Shown here: one piece after another, positions 53,364-62,585 of the stretch
Layout: the number at the start of each line of letters is the position of its first letter
Numbering within the stretch: the stretch's first letter is position 1
From: CAZVLQ01 sp964628185
GTDB taxonomy: Bacteria > Pseudomonadota > Zetaproteobacteria > Mariprofundales > Mariprofundaceae
Assembly (NCBI GenBank): GCA_964628185.1
Contig: CAZVLQ010000009.1
Span: forward strand, 9,931 to 73,930
Length of the DNA stretch: 64,000 bases
Reading direction: 5' to 3'
Position numbers and translations under genes: made by a program
Notes under the pieces: generated by a model
What the model saw: the letters and a program-made list of their open reading frames with translations, nothing else
Databases searched by the model: none
What the model was told of the DNA's origin: nothing

Positions 53364-54727
53364 GCCGCCTTCTCCAGGGAGGCCAGCGCCTCGGCAAAGC
53401 GGCGGCCCCGCTCGGCATAGTCCCTGAACTGATCCTGGCTGGCGGCGGCCGGTGACAGCAGCACCGGCAGGGGTATATCGGCCTGTGCGGCCAGCATCAC
53501 GGCATGGCGGATATCACCGGCAATTTTAAAGGGCACACCCGCCTGTTCCAGTAATTTCAGGTACGGCTTCGGCTGTTTGCCGATTACGCAGGCAAACGCC
53601 ACATGCCGTCTGACCGCGTCGGTCAGCGGTGTCAAATCCAGGCCCTTGGTCAAGCCGCCGCAAATCCAGATCACGTGTTCAAAAGAGACAAGCGCCGCTG
53701 CGGCCGCATCCGGGTTGGTTGCCTTGGAATCATCATACCACGGCTTGCCCGAGTGATGCCCAATGTAACGCAGACGGTGATCGAGACCCCGGAATGCAGT
53801 CACCGCTTCCGCAATCACGCCCGTCGATACGTCGAAATCCGCCGCCGCCTGGGCCGCAACCGCCAGATTCAGGTGCTGGTGCGCCCCACGCACCATGACA
53901 TGGTCAAGGCGGACATGCCGGCGTTTGTTTTTGTTCGTCCAGAACAGGCTGTGTTGCTCACCGTGGATCAGCAGCCCCGCATCCGCCCGGGAATCATCAT
54001 CGACCACGCCAAAGCGCCGCACCCGCACACCGCGCTGCGTCAGCCTGTGCGCCAGGGTATCCCAGTGCTCATCGACCGGCAGCACGGCGGTATCGCCTTC
54101 ACCCTGTTCGTCAAACAGCTTCTGCTTGGCGGCGGCATACGCTTCCTGACTTGCATGCATATCGGCATGATCCGGCTGCACATTGAGCAGCACGGCCCAG
54201 CCGGGACGGATGCCGTGGCAACGCTCAAGCTGGAAACTGGAAAGCTCCAGCACGACGCGCGCCGGCTGCTCCCTGCCCAGCAATGTTTCCAGCATGGGAA
54301 TGCCAATATTTCCCCCCATCTCGGCGCCTCCAGGCAAAACCTCGAGCATCAGGCCAAGCAGGTGGACCACGGTGCTCTTGCCGTTGGTACCGGTCACCGC
54401 CAGCAGATCACCTGAAAAATATTCATTGAACAGATCCAGGTCACCGCTGAGCCGTATTCCCTGCTCGCGCAGCTCCGTCAGCACGGGATGCCGCCAGGGA
54501 ACGCCGGGACTGACGATAATCCGCTTAAATTCCTGCAACGCCTTTGCCTTGAGCCTGCCCGTATGCAGACGGGCATGAATCCCTTCCGGCAGTTTCCTGA
54601 GATGCTCATCAAAGGCGGCGCAGGCCATGCCCCGGTGCTCCAGGAAACGGACCACGGAGCAGCCGGTCCGCCCCATGCCGATGACGGCGGTGTCTGGCTG
54701 AGTATGGTTTCCTGATCGGGGTGTCAT
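53360..54727 (-). CDS. murD: UDP-N-acetylmuramoyl-L-alanine--D-glutamate ligase
   Basis: A 455-residue Mur ligase. It has VIGMGRTGCSVVRFL near 15, the ATP loop VTGTNGKSTVVHLL near 112 and WYDDSKATNPDAA near 323, which holds the catalytic Lys and Asp region. It adds D-Glu. It overlaps both mraY and ftsW by 4 bp. Confidence 0.96.
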   Translation of the reverse strand: MTPRSGNHTQPDTAVIGMGRTGCSVVRFLEHRGMACAAFDEHLRKLPEGIHARLHTGRLKAKALQEFKRIIVSPGVPWRHPVLTELREQGIRLSGDLDLFNEYFSGDLLAVTGTNGKSTVVHLLGLMLEVLPGGAEMGGNIGIPMLETLLGREQPARVVLELSSFQLERCHGIRPGWAVLLNVQPDHADMHASQEAYAAAKQKLFDEQGEGDTAVLPVDEHWDTLAHRLTQRGVRVRRFGVVDDDSRADAGLLIHGEQHSLFWTNKNKRRHVRLDHVMVRGAHQHLNLAVAAQAAADFDVSTGVIAEAVTAFRGLDHRLRYIGHHSGKPWYDDSKATNPDAAAAALVSFEHVIWICGGLTKGLDLTPLTDAVRRHVAFACVIGKQPKPYLKLLEQAGVPFKIAGDIRHAVMLAAQADIPLPVLLSPAAASQDQFRDYAERGRRFAEALASLEKAA

Positions 54728-55794
54728 CGGATTTTCAGCGTGGACAAGGCTATCAGGGCCAGCAGCAGTGAAATAATCCAGAAACGTACGATGACCTTGG
54801 GCTCGGCCCAGCCTTTCAGTTCAAAATGATGATGAATCGGCGCCATACGGAAAATACGTCGTCCGGTCAATTTGAATGACGCCACCTGAACCATGACGCT
54901 CACCGCCTCCAGCACAAACAGCCCGCCGGCAATCGCCAGCAGCAACTGCTGATGAACGGCGCTGGCCACAAAGCCCAGGGCGCCCCCCAGCGCCAGTGCG
55001 CCCACATCCCCCATAAACACCTGCGCGGGATAGGTATTGAACCACAGAAAACCCAGACAGGCGCCGACCATAGCCCCGCAAAAAACGGTCAGTTCACCGG
55101 CGCCGACCACATGTGGAATCAGCAAATAACTGGAAAACTTGGCGTGCCCGGCGAGATAGACCACGACGGCCAGCGCCGTCGCCACCATGAAGGTCGGCGC
55201 TACCGCCAGGCCGTCCAGACCATCCGTCAGATTAACGGCATTGGAACTGCCGACGAGCACCATAACCACAAACGGAATATACCAGAGACCCATGTTCATC
55301 TGCATCTTGAAAAAAGGAATATCCACCACCGGCCGGGTCAAATACATCAATCCCGCCGCGGTAATCGTACCAACAAGAACCTGCATGAAAAGCTTCCGGC
55401 GCCCGGACAGTCCCTTCGGATCGCCCCGAAGAATTTTCAGGTAATCGTCGTAGAAACCGATCAATCCGTAACTGAGGGTCAGGAACAGCGCCAGCCATAT
55501 AAAAGCGTTGGTCAGATCAGCCCAAAGAAGCGTGGCGGCCGCCAGCGCCAGCAGGATCAGGGTGCCGCCCATGGTGGGCGTGCCGCGCTTGGCCAGATGC
55601 GAAACCGGACCGTCATGACGGATGGGCTGGCCCTCTCCCTGATGCGCCGAAAGCCAGCGGATAAAGGCCGGGCCAAGCAGCCAGCATATCACCAGCGAGG
55701 TAATCAGCGCGTAGACCGTCCGGAAGGTGATATACTGAAAGAGGTTAAAAAACGCATACTGGTCCGACAGGGGATAAAGCAGGTTATACAGCAT
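54724..55794 (-). CDS. mraY: Phospho-MurNAc-pentapeptide transferase MraY
   Basis: A 356-residue polytopic enzyme making lipid I. It has GTPTMGGTLIL near 70, the GFYDDYLK aspartate pair near 115, NLTDGLDGLA near 190 and HHHFELKGWAEPKV near 322. ATG at 55794 is chosen to give the standard N-terminus. The start overlaps the murF stop by 11 bp. Confidence 0.97.
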   Translation of the reverse strand: MLYNLLYPLSDQYAFFNLFQYITFRTVYALITSLVICWLLGPAFIRWLSAHQGEGQPIRHDGPVSHLAKRGTPTMGGTLILLALAAATLLWADLTNAFIWLALFLTLSYGLIGFYDDYLKILRGDPKGLSGRRKLFMQVLVGTITAAGLMYLTRPVVDIPFFKMQMNMGLWYIPFVVMVLVGSSNAVNLTDGLDGLAVAPTFMVATALAVVVYLAGHAKFSSYLLIPHVVGAGELTVFCGAMVGACLGFLWFNTYPAQVFMGDVGALALGGALGFVASAVHQQLLLAIAGGLFVLEAVSVMVQVASFKLTGRRIFRMAPIHHHFELKGWAEPKVIVRFWIISLLLALIALSTLKIR

Positions 55795-57145
55795 CGACTG
55801 CCTCCGGCCGGGACGGCGCCAGCGCCGCAACGACGCTTTCCAGCCCCAGGCAACGGCTGGCCTTGACCAGCACGACGTCACCCGCCCGCAGTTCCAGCGT
55901 CCTGACCGCCGCCACGATCGCCTCGGCATCGGGTACCCAGCAGGCGGCGCCATCCTTGCCGGTGAGTGAGCGCATCCCGGGACCGGTCAGAATCAGGCCG
56001 TCAAGCCCCGAAACATCCAGCCCCGCATGCAGGGCATCGGAATCATCCCCCAGCTCCGCCATATCCCCGAGCACGGCAAAATGGCGTCCCGGCATAAGGC
56101 GCAACGTGTCCAGAGCGGCCGCCATCGAAGCCGGATTCGCATTATAGGCGTCGTTGATGATGACCTCGCCATGCATGCCCCTTAACCGTTGCATGCGTCC
56201 GGGCACGGCCTGCCAGCCGGCAAGCGCCGCACCAATATCGGCAAGGTTGCGTCCGGTCAGGCGCCGGACAACCGTGGCGGCAAGCGCCAGATCCGCCGCC
56301 CAGTGCGATGCGGGCAGTTGCATCCTGATTTCGGTGGATTCGCCCTGTTGCGCCAGGCACGCCATGTTGCCATGCACTTTCCAGTGCACGACGGAATCAT
56401 CGGCCGCATCCATGTCCACGACATCATCATGGATGCAGATGCCCTGCTCGCGCAGGATGGCGGATACGCCACCACCCAGGATGGCGTATCCGCCCTGTGC
56501 CATATGCCGCAACAGGGTCATTTTTTCATGCACCACGCCGCGCAGACCGCCGAGTCCTTCGGCGTGGGCCACGGCCAGTCCGGTGATGATGCCGATATCC
56601 GGCCTTGTCATCCCGGCAAGGCGACGCATTTCACCCGCCTCGCTTACGCCGCATTCCACCAGGGCCGCGTCCGCATCGTTTTCAACGGCAAGCAACGTCT
56701 GCGGCACGCCGATGAGATTGTTATTATTCGCCTTCGTTGCCGCAACATTCAGACCCAGCCGTTTCAGCGCATGTTCCAGCATCGAACGCACCGTGGTCTT
56801 GCCATAGGATCCGGTCAGGGCAATGACGGTGGTATCCAGTTCCCTTCTCCATGCCGCCGCGATTTCACCCAGGGCGCCAAGCGTATCCTCCACCAACAGA
56901 CAGGGCGGCCCCGGATCGCGCCACAAAGCGGCCCCGGCTTCATCCCCGATGAGGGCGGAAGCCCCGCCTTTCACCGCCTCTACGGCAAAGCGGTGACCGT
57001 CAAAGCGGTCGCCGCGCAAAGCCAGGAATGCCTCGCCCTTTTTCAGGGAACGCGTATCCGTGCTCAACCCGAATATCTCTCGCACGGGCGATCCCAGCCA
57101 GCGGCCCCCGGTGCAGGCTTGCAGGGCGTATCCGCTCATGCGCAT
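55784..57145 (-). CDS. murF: UDP-MurNAc-tripeptide--D-Ala-D-Ala ligase MurF
   Basis: A 453-residue Mur ligase. It has DTRSLKKGEAFLALRGDRFDG near 31, the ATP loop ALTGSYGKTTVRSML near 109 and INDAYNANPASMAAAL near 329. It adds D-Ala-D-Ala. It overlaps murE by 10 bp. Confidence 0.95.
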   Translation of the reverse strand: MRMSGYALQACTGGRWLGSPVREIFGLSTDTRSLKKGEAFLALRGDRFDGHRFAVEAVKGGASALIGDEAGAALWRDPGPPCLLVEDTLGALGEIAAAWRRELDTTVIALTGSYGKTTVRSMLEHALKRLGLNVAATKANNNNLIGVPQTLLAVENDADAALVECGVSEAGEMRRLAGMTRPDIGIITGLAVAHAEGLGGLRGVVHEKMTLLRHMAQGGYAILGGGVSAILREQGICIHDDVVDMDAADDSVVHWKVHGNMACLAQQGESTEIRMQLPASHWAADLALAATVVRRLTGRNLADIGAALAGWQAVPGRMQRLRGMHGEVIINDAYNANPASMAAALDTLRLMPGRHFAVLGDMAELGDDSDALHAGLDVSGLDGLILTGPGMRSLTGKDGAACWVPDAEAIVAAVRTLELRAGDVVLVKASRCLGLESVVAALAPSRPEAVDAV

Positions 57146-58653
57146 GCCCTGAATTCCACCATGTTCGCTTTCTCGTGCAATACGGCTGCCGCGGTATCCG
57201 CATCACTCCATGGCGTTCGCTTGCCCGCAACCTCGATATAGGCCTCATGCCCCTTGCCCGCAATCACCAGCGTATCGCCACGCTGCATGGCATGAATCGC
57301 CCCGGCGATCGCCTGGCCACGATCCAGTTCCAGATGTACCTCGGCGTTATAGGGCTGGGCCATGCCCTGCTCGATTTCAGAGGCAATCACCGCCGGTGAT
57401 TCACCACGCGGATTGTCGCTTGTCACCCAGACGACATCGGCCAGACGGGTGGCGATCTCACCCATTTGCGGCCTTTTTTCCCGGTCCCGTTCACCACCGC
57501 AACCGAACACCACGATCAGACGACCCCAGGTGAGCCTGCGCGCGGCGGTAAGACAGGAGACAAGGGCTTCGGGCGTATGAGCATAATCGACAAATACCTG
57601 CCAGCGTCCGATATTCATGGGTTGCATGCGTCCCGGAGGCGCGCTGATTCCGGCAAGCAGTTCGGGCAGTTCTCCGATGACCGCATGACCCCCCGCAAGC
57701 AGCGCCAGGGCTACCGCGGCAAGATTCTCGGCATGAAAATCGCCCAGCGGGATATCTTCGATGCGCACCTCGACCACCTTTTTGCCGGTAAAATCCCGCA
57801 ACCGCAGCATGCCGGGAAGTTCCTGCTCCCAGCCCATGGCAAGGCCCTCGCGATACAGGCCGTGACCGTATCTTGCCGCGGCCAGCGGCGCACGAATATT
57901 TGCCTCCTCGTCATCCGCATTGCAGATCACGATACCGTCGCTTTCCGCTACCTGATGGACAAAACCCTGCTTGACCGCCGCATAGGCCTCGAAACCGCCA
58001 TGCGCCTGCAAATGATCATGACCCAGATTGGTCCAGATCGCCGTCTGGATCGGAAGACCGGCAATGCGTTGCTGGGCGATGCCGTGGGAGGAAACTTCAC
58101 AGGCGATCACCGGCACCTTTCTTTCCGTCGCCGCGGCCAGCAGGCGATGCAGGGTCAGCATGGAAGGCGTGGTGTTGCCGATATCCCGGAAATCATTGCC
58201 ATCCCTGGTCCAGCCTAGCGTCCCCACGGCCCAGGCGCGTCCGTACTTCCGGGCGAAGGCCTCGCGCAGCATCCACGCCACGCTTGTCTTGCCGTCCGTG
58301 CCGGTAACGCCCAGCACATGCACGGCCGTATCTTCCGTGCCAAACCAGCGGCGCAAGACCCGGCCGGCCGACTCCATATCCGGCAAGGCCAGGTGGGGAA
58401 TCGGCATATCAAGCACCCGGCTGCCTACGGAGATGACGCCGGCAGCGCCCGCATCCTCGGCCTGATGGATAAAATTGATTGTCCGTTTACCTGCCCTGGG
58501 CAGGCAGAGAAACGCCTCTCCGGGCCGAATCCGCCGTGAGTCATCGCAAATGCCGTTTACTTCAGCATCTCCACGCAGCCAGTCACGCTCTTCAGCCAGG
58601 CTGCTCAGGCTTTGGGCCGGGCGTTTGCCAAGTGTGATCAATGGCTCAGTCAT
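57136..58653 (-). CDS. murE: UDP-MurNAc-dipeptide--meso-diaminopimelate ligase MurE
   Basis: A 505-residue Mur ligase. It has ICDDSRRIRPGEAFLCLPR near 36, the ATP loop VTGTDGKTSVAWML near 115 and VTSDNPRGESP near 410, where DNPR marks meso-diaminopimelate specificity. The dapB gene in this window supplies the same pathway. The start overlaps the ftsI stop by 8 bp. Confidence 0.96.
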   Translation of the reverse strand: MTEPLITLGKRPAQSLSSLAEERDWLRGDAEVNGICDDSRRIRPGEAFLCLPRAGKRTINFIHQAEDAGAAGVISVGSRVLDMPIPHLALPDMESAGRVLRRWFGTEDTAVHVLGVTGTDGKTSVAWMLREAFARKYGRAWAVGTLGWTRDGNDFRDIGNTTPSMLTLHRLLAAATERKVPVIACEVSSHGIAQQRIAGLPIQTAIWTNLGHDHLQAHGGFEAYAAVKQGFVHQVAESDGIVICNADDEEANIRAPLAAARYGHGLYREGLAMGWEQELPGMLRLRDFTGKKVVEVRIEDIPLGDFHAENLAAVALALLAGGHAVIGELPELLAGISAPPGRMQPMNIGRWQVFVDYAHTPEALVSCLTAARRLTWGRLIVVFGCGGERDREKRPQMGEIATRLADVVWVTSDNPRGESPAVIASEIEQGMAQPYNAEVHLELDRGQAIAGAIHAMQRGDTLVIAGKGHEAYIEVAGKRTPWSDADTAAAVLHEKANMVEFRACA

Positions 58654-60529
58654 TTAGCCATACCTCCAGCTTGCCGCCGGCAGGAAGCCGGCTTAAGGCG
58701 GCCGGACGCTGGCGCACGACCCAGCCGCTGCCATGAACGCGCAACTGGTATTCCGCGCGCGCCGCCAACCTGGAGATTTCACGCAGCGACCAGCCATACA
58801 GGGAAGGAATCTCTCCATTCAGTCCGGCTATATGGAGCGCCCCGGCCGGCGCGGAAACCCGCTGCCAGCCATGCGCATGCTGATGCGGAAGCACACCGAA
58901 ATATGGCAGGGCTTCCGCTGCAATACGACGGAAAATCGGCGCGGCGATTTTGCCGCCATAAATGCTGCTGTGGGGCTCGTCCACGACAACGGCGATGACC
59001 AGCTGAGGCTCCTCAGCCGGCACGGCGCCGGCAAAAACCGCGGTAAATTTGCCCGCGGCATAGCCGCCGCGGCCATCCGGCTTTTGCGCCGTACCCGTCT
59101 TGCCGGCCACGCTGTAGCCGGCGGGAACGGCCAGCGCACCCGTGCCCTCGGAACTGGCCGCGTGTTTCAGCATGCGCATCACGCTGCGCGCGACGCTTTC
59201 GGACATGACGCGACGGGGCGCCGGGTAGGCGCCTCCCCGGATCATCATGGGCGTAACATGGATGCCACCGTTGGCCAGAATACAAAAGGCCGTTGCAAGC
59301 TGCAACGGCGTAACGGCGATACCCTGGCCGAAGGCGATGGTTGCTGTTTCAACCGGCCCCCATCGTTGCAGCGGGGACAGAATCCCGGGCGATTCTCCGC
59401 TTATTCCGATACCCGTCCGTTGCCCGAAACCTGCCTCGGTGAGCATCCGTCGCAAACGCTTCGGCCCGATGCCCAATGCCAGCTTGGCGGCGCAGATATT
59501 ACTGGACCGGGCAAGCAGACCGGTCATATTCAACCATCCTTCAGGATGGTCATCGTGAATGACATAGTCGGCAACCTGAAAATGTCCGTTCTCGCAAAAA
59601 ATACGGGCGGCTGCTTTCCACCGGCCGGAATTAAGCGCCGCGGCGACGGTAAAGGGCTTGAGCACCGAACCGGGTTCGAACACATCCGTAATCGCCCGGT
59701 TGCGCCACTGGCTGGGCCGAAAGCGGCGAAAGTCGTTCGGATTAAAGCCGGGCCAGCTTGCCATGGCCAGCACTGCGCCATCACCGGGCCGCATCACCAC
59801 GACCGAGCCTGCTCTGGCGCCTGAACGCCGTACGCCTTCGGCCAGCGCGGCATAGGCAAGGCTCTGGATGGTTGCATCCAGATAAAGCTGCACCCGCTTT
59901 CCCTTGCCGGGACGGACAAGCCATGCGGCACCGGGCAGGGAGTGACCGCGTGCATCGCGCCGCAACTGCATGACACCCGCCCGTCCGGACAATTCCGTAT
60001 TCAGGCTGTATTCCAGACCCTCAAGTCCGTTTCCATCCACGCCGACAAACCCGAGCAATTGCCCGGTGGCCGGACCCAGCGGATTATAACGGCGCCATTC
60101 CATCACCTGGCGGACGCCCGGAATGCTCAGGGCCATGACACGCCTGGCCTTTGCCGGGTTAAGCTGCCTGGCCAGCCAGACAAAGCCGGAACGGCCATGC
60201 AGACGCTCGCGCAGGCGCGTTTTACGAATGCCGAGCGCACCTGCAAGTTCCGGAATGCGCGCAGCCGGCACCTCATTGCCGATGGCGGAAATGGAAGGCA
60301 CCCGTATGCTTTCAGCCAGCATGCGGCCATGGGCATCAACGATGGGGCCGCGTGGCGCGGATATAGAGAACTCCCGCTGCCGCTGATTTTCAGCCAGATG
60401 CTTTAATTTTTCCGACTGGAACCATTGCAGATCTACGGCGCGAATGGCCAGCAGAACAAAGCCCAGCGCAAACAGGCCCGCAACCGCCTCGATACGGCGG
60501 CGGATGTACAGTTCCGGTGTGACGTTCAC
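58646..60529 (-). CDS. ftsI: Penicillin-binding protein FtsI (PBP3)
   Basis: A 627-residue class B transpeptidase. N-terminal membrane helix (about 13-30). The active serine is in FEPGSVLKPF near 285, SSN in ARSSNICAA near 343, and KTG in VAGKTGTAQK near 476. The C-terminal PASTA-like part is short (about 570-625). GTG is the start, overlapping the ftsL stop as GTGA. It crosslinks the septum together with FtsW. Confidence 0.95.
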   Translation of the reverse strand: MNVTPELYIRRRIEAVAGLFALGFVLLAIRAVDLQWFQSEKLKHLAENQRQREFSISAPRGPIVDAHGRMLAESIRVPSISAIGNEVPAARIPELAGALGIRKTRLRERLHGRSGFVWLARQLNPAKARRVMALSIPGVRQVMEWRRYNPLGPATGQLLGFVGVDGNGLEGLEYSLNTELSGRAGVMQLRRDARGHSLPGAAWLVRPGKGKRVQLYLDATIQSLAYAALAEGVRRSGARAGSVVVMRPGDGAVLAMASWPGFNPNDFRRFRPSQWRNRAITDVFEPGSVLKPFTVAAALNSGRWKAAARIFCENGHFQVADYVIHDDHPEGWLNMTGLLARSSNICAAKLALGIGPKRLRRMLTEAGFGQRTGIGISGESPGILSPLQRWGPVETATIAFGQGIAVTPLQLATAFCILANGGIHVTPMMIRGGAYPAPRRVMSESVARSVMRMLKHAASSEGTGALAVPAGYSVAGKTGTAQKPDGRGGYAAGKFTAVFAGAVPAEEPQLVIAVVVDEPHSSIYGGKIAAPIFRRIAAEALPYFGVLPHQHAHGWQRVSAPAGALHIAGLNGEIPSLYGWSLREISRLAARAEYQLRVHGSGWVVRQRPAALSRLPAGGKLEVWLND

Positions 60530-60798
60530 GGACGTATCACCTGCATGGGCAGGGGCGGCCGCATGCCGAGTTTTGTCGCGGCCAGTTGCCTGAGTCTCTC
60601 GGGGCGGGTCAGCATCGCCAGTTCAATGGTCAGGCGGTTGATGCCTGCGCGCAACCGGTGCGCCTGATGTTGCAGGCTTTGCTGCTGTTTCGCCAGCGCC
60701 AGACGCTGGTGGGACAGCCCCACCTGCAAGGCGGCGGTCACGCCCGCCACCAGGGCCAGGGCCAGCCATGCTCCGATCAAGTTCCTCCGCAGTTTCAT
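60526..60798 (-). CDS. ftsL: Cell division protein FtsL
   Basis: A 90-residue bitopic protein. One membrane helix (about 7-27) is followed by a leucine-zipper coiled coil (about 35-75). ATG at 60798 overlaps the rsmH stop as ATGA. It forms the FtsQLB complex; ftsB is not in this cluster. Sequence identity in this family is low, so position is the main evidence. Confidence 0.88.
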   Translation of the reverse strand: MKLRRNLIGAWLALALVAGVTAALQVGLSHQRLALAKQQQSLQHQAHRLRAGINRLTIELAMLTRPERLRQLAATKLGMRPPLPMQVIRP

Positions 60799-61727
60799 AC
60801 TAGCCTCTCGGCGATGCGCAACCTGGCCGTGCGGCTGCGGGGATTGCGCTCGATCTCTTTCTCCGACGGCCTCAACGGCTTCTTCCGGACCCAGCGCATG
60901 CGCGGCGTCCTGCCGCATACGCAAACGGGAAACTGCGGCGGGCAGGTGCAGGGATGTACTTCGGCTTCAATCAGATCACGCACCCGCCTGTCCTCGCCGG
61001 AATGAAAGGATATCACGACCAGCCGCCCACCCGGGGTAAGCCGGTCGATGGCGGATTGAATGCCCCTTTCGAGCTGTCCCATCTCGTCATTAACCCAGAT
61101 GCGAAGGGCCTGGAAGCTGCGGGTGGCGGGATGGGTTTTGCCATAACGCGCCTGCCGGGGCACGGCGTGAAAACATATATTCTCCAGATCCGGGGTGCGC
61201 ATCAATCCCCCCCTGTCCCGGGCCCGCAGGATGGCGCGGGCGATGCGAACGGCATAACGCTCATTGCCATATTCTCGCAGAATGTGGACAAGCTCGCGCT
61301 CACCCACCCGCTGCAAACGCTGAGCCAGCGTCTTGCCGCTGCTCGTATCCATACGCATGTCCAGCGGCCCCTCTTTGCCGAAAGCAAAGCCTCGCCGTGC
61401 ATCGTCCAGTTGCGGAGAGGAAACGCCAAGATCAAACCCGATGCCGTGCACGGACCGCCAACCCGCCCCGTCCAGTGCAGCGCCCAGATCGGCAAATGAA
61501 CAATGCAGGATACGAAAGCGCGCATCGGTTCCGGCAAGGCGCTCGCCTTCATGAACAGCCTGCGGATCCCGGTCCAGCGCAAGCAGTCCGCCCCTGGCCG
61601 AGAGACGGGCAAGCAGCGCCCTGGCATGACCGCCACGGCCGAATGTGGCATCCACGTAATTTCCATCCGGGTCGATGCAGAGCGCATCGACAAACGCCTC
61701 CGGCAATACAGGAATATGCGTATGCAC
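60795..61727 (-). CDS. rsmH: 16S rRNA C1402 N4-methyltransferase RsmH (MraW)
   Basis: A 310-residue SAM methyltransferase. It has HIPVLPEAFVDAL near 4, the SAM site VDATFGRGGHARALL near 25, FDLGVSSPQLDDARRGFAF near 97 and ARYGKTHPATRSFQALRIWVN near 204. GTG at 61727 gives the family start. It is the second gene of the dcw cluster. Confidence 0.95.
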   Translation of the reverse strand: MHTHIPVLPEAFVDALCIDPDGNYVDATFGRGGHARALLARLSARGGLLALDRDPQAVHEGERLAGTDARFRILHCSFADLGAALDGAGWRSVHGIGFDLGVSSPQLDDARRGFAFGKEGPLDMRMDTSSGKTLAQRLQRVGERELVHILREYGNERYAVRIARAILRARDRGGLMRTPDLENICFHAVPRQARYGKTHPATRSFQALRIWVNDEMGQLERGIQSAIDRLTPGGRLVVISFHSGEDRRVRDLIEAEVHPCTCPPQFPVCVCGRTPRMRWVRKKPLRPSEKEIERNPRSRTARLRIAERLV

Positions 61728-61728
61728 A

Positions 61729-62163
61729 TCAGGAAGACGGCGGCCCGTTTTTTAACACGGCCAGATCCTGCTTAAGCCGTGCTTCACGCTGCGCTGCATC
61801 CCAGATCTCAAAATGGCTGGCGCCGCCGGCAAACAGAACGGTTCTGCCCAGTTCCGCATGTTCGCGCAGCGTTGCCGGCAGCAGGATGCGGCCCTGTTTA
61901 TCGGGAAGACAGGTGACGGCGGCGCTGACAACATAACGTTCATAGGACCGGCGCCATGGATCATCAATATTGCGGCTGCGCACATTGGCCAGCACGCAAC
62001 GTTCCCATTCCTTTGGCGGATAAGCGCGCAGACAGCCGTCATAATCGCGCGTCACAATCACATGCTCATCGGCGTAACGCGTGCGCAGGGTTTCACGGAA
62101 GGAGGCAGGGATATTGACGCGTCCTTTTTCATCCATGGCGTTTCTGTGCTCACCCTGAAACAT
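61729..62163 (-). CDS. mraZ: Transcriptional regulator MraZ
   Basis: A 144-residue double SpoVT-AbrB protein. The two halves (about 5-50 and 78-122) each hold a swapped-hairpin fold. It begins MFQGEHRNAMDEKGRVNIPASFR and has DKQGRILLPATLREHAELG near 88. It represses its own operon by binding GTGGG-type repeats, two of which lie just upstream. The start at 62163 is chosen by homology; the frame extends 31 codons further. Confidence 0.95.
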   Translation of the reverse strand: MFQGEHRNAMDEKGRVNIPASFRETLRTRYADEHVIVTRDYDGCLRAYPPKEWERCVLANVRSRNIDDPWRRSYERYVVSAAVTCLPDKQGRILLPATLREHAELGRTVLFAGGASHFEIWDAAQREARLKQDLAVLKNGPPSS

Positions 62164-62209
62164 ATGGCCCGACTGCCTCCCCATGTCCGGCGGTGAAAAT
62201 GTGTGGAGT

Positions 62210-62229
62210 ATTTCACCACATTTACCCAC
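62210..62229 (-). promoter_or_regulatory. Tandem MraZ boxes
   Basis: Two direct 10-bp repeats, GTGGGTAAAT and GTGGTGAAAT, sit at the predicted transcription start of the dcw operon. The 10-bp spacing equals that of known MraZ operators (tandem GTGGG-type repeats), so autorepression by the MraZ encoded here is expected. Confidence 0.7.
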
Positions 62230-62477
62230 TTTGCGCCAATATTGTCCATAAAACAACCCGTGTCAACCCGGTATTCCCGGGATTGTTTCTGAGTGAGGCA
62301 AATTGTCACAATAATTTCTAGTGTTTACGCTCGGAAAATGAAGCATTTCAGGAGGGTCCAGTGTGTGGTGAATCGTGGGGAGATGCCCCGGGAGCCTTGC
62401 TGCAAATTCAGTCGGGAGGGATGCGCCCAAATATTAAAAAGACTCCCGGCTCCTTTTCTGTTGTCATTTGATGATAG

Positions 62478-62499
62478 TTTCATGCAATATGCGGGTTAA
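62478..62499. repeat. MITE terminal repeat, solo
   Basis: The 22 bases beginning TTTCATGCAATATGCGGGTT match the right end of the 22421-22671 element with changes at two or three positions. No opposite end is found within the gap. It is placed upstream of the phosphatase gene. Confidence 0.5.
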
Positions 62500-62585
62500 G
62501 CATCCTTCCGCCTGTAAGATTAGCATTGCTACTCAAGACCTTGTGTTTATGATCGTAAACACCTTCCCCACCCGAAGCGAACTGC

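Larger units (their letters stand above)
62164..62585. promoter_or_regulatory. Divergent regulatory region: dcw promoter, MraZ boxes, MITE remnant
   Basis: This 422-bp gap has no gene. On the minus strand, TTGACA (62266-62261) and AATATT (62243-62238), spaced by 17 bp, form a strong sigma-70 promoter for mraZ. Just downstream, GTGGGTAAAT and GTGGTGAAAT are tandem 10-bp repeats (62229-62210), matching MraZ boxes. A ribosome site (GGGGAGG) lies about 12 bp before the mraZ ATG. On the other side, 62478-62499 is a MITE end, followed by about 86 bp before the phosphatase gene. Confidence 0.75.
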
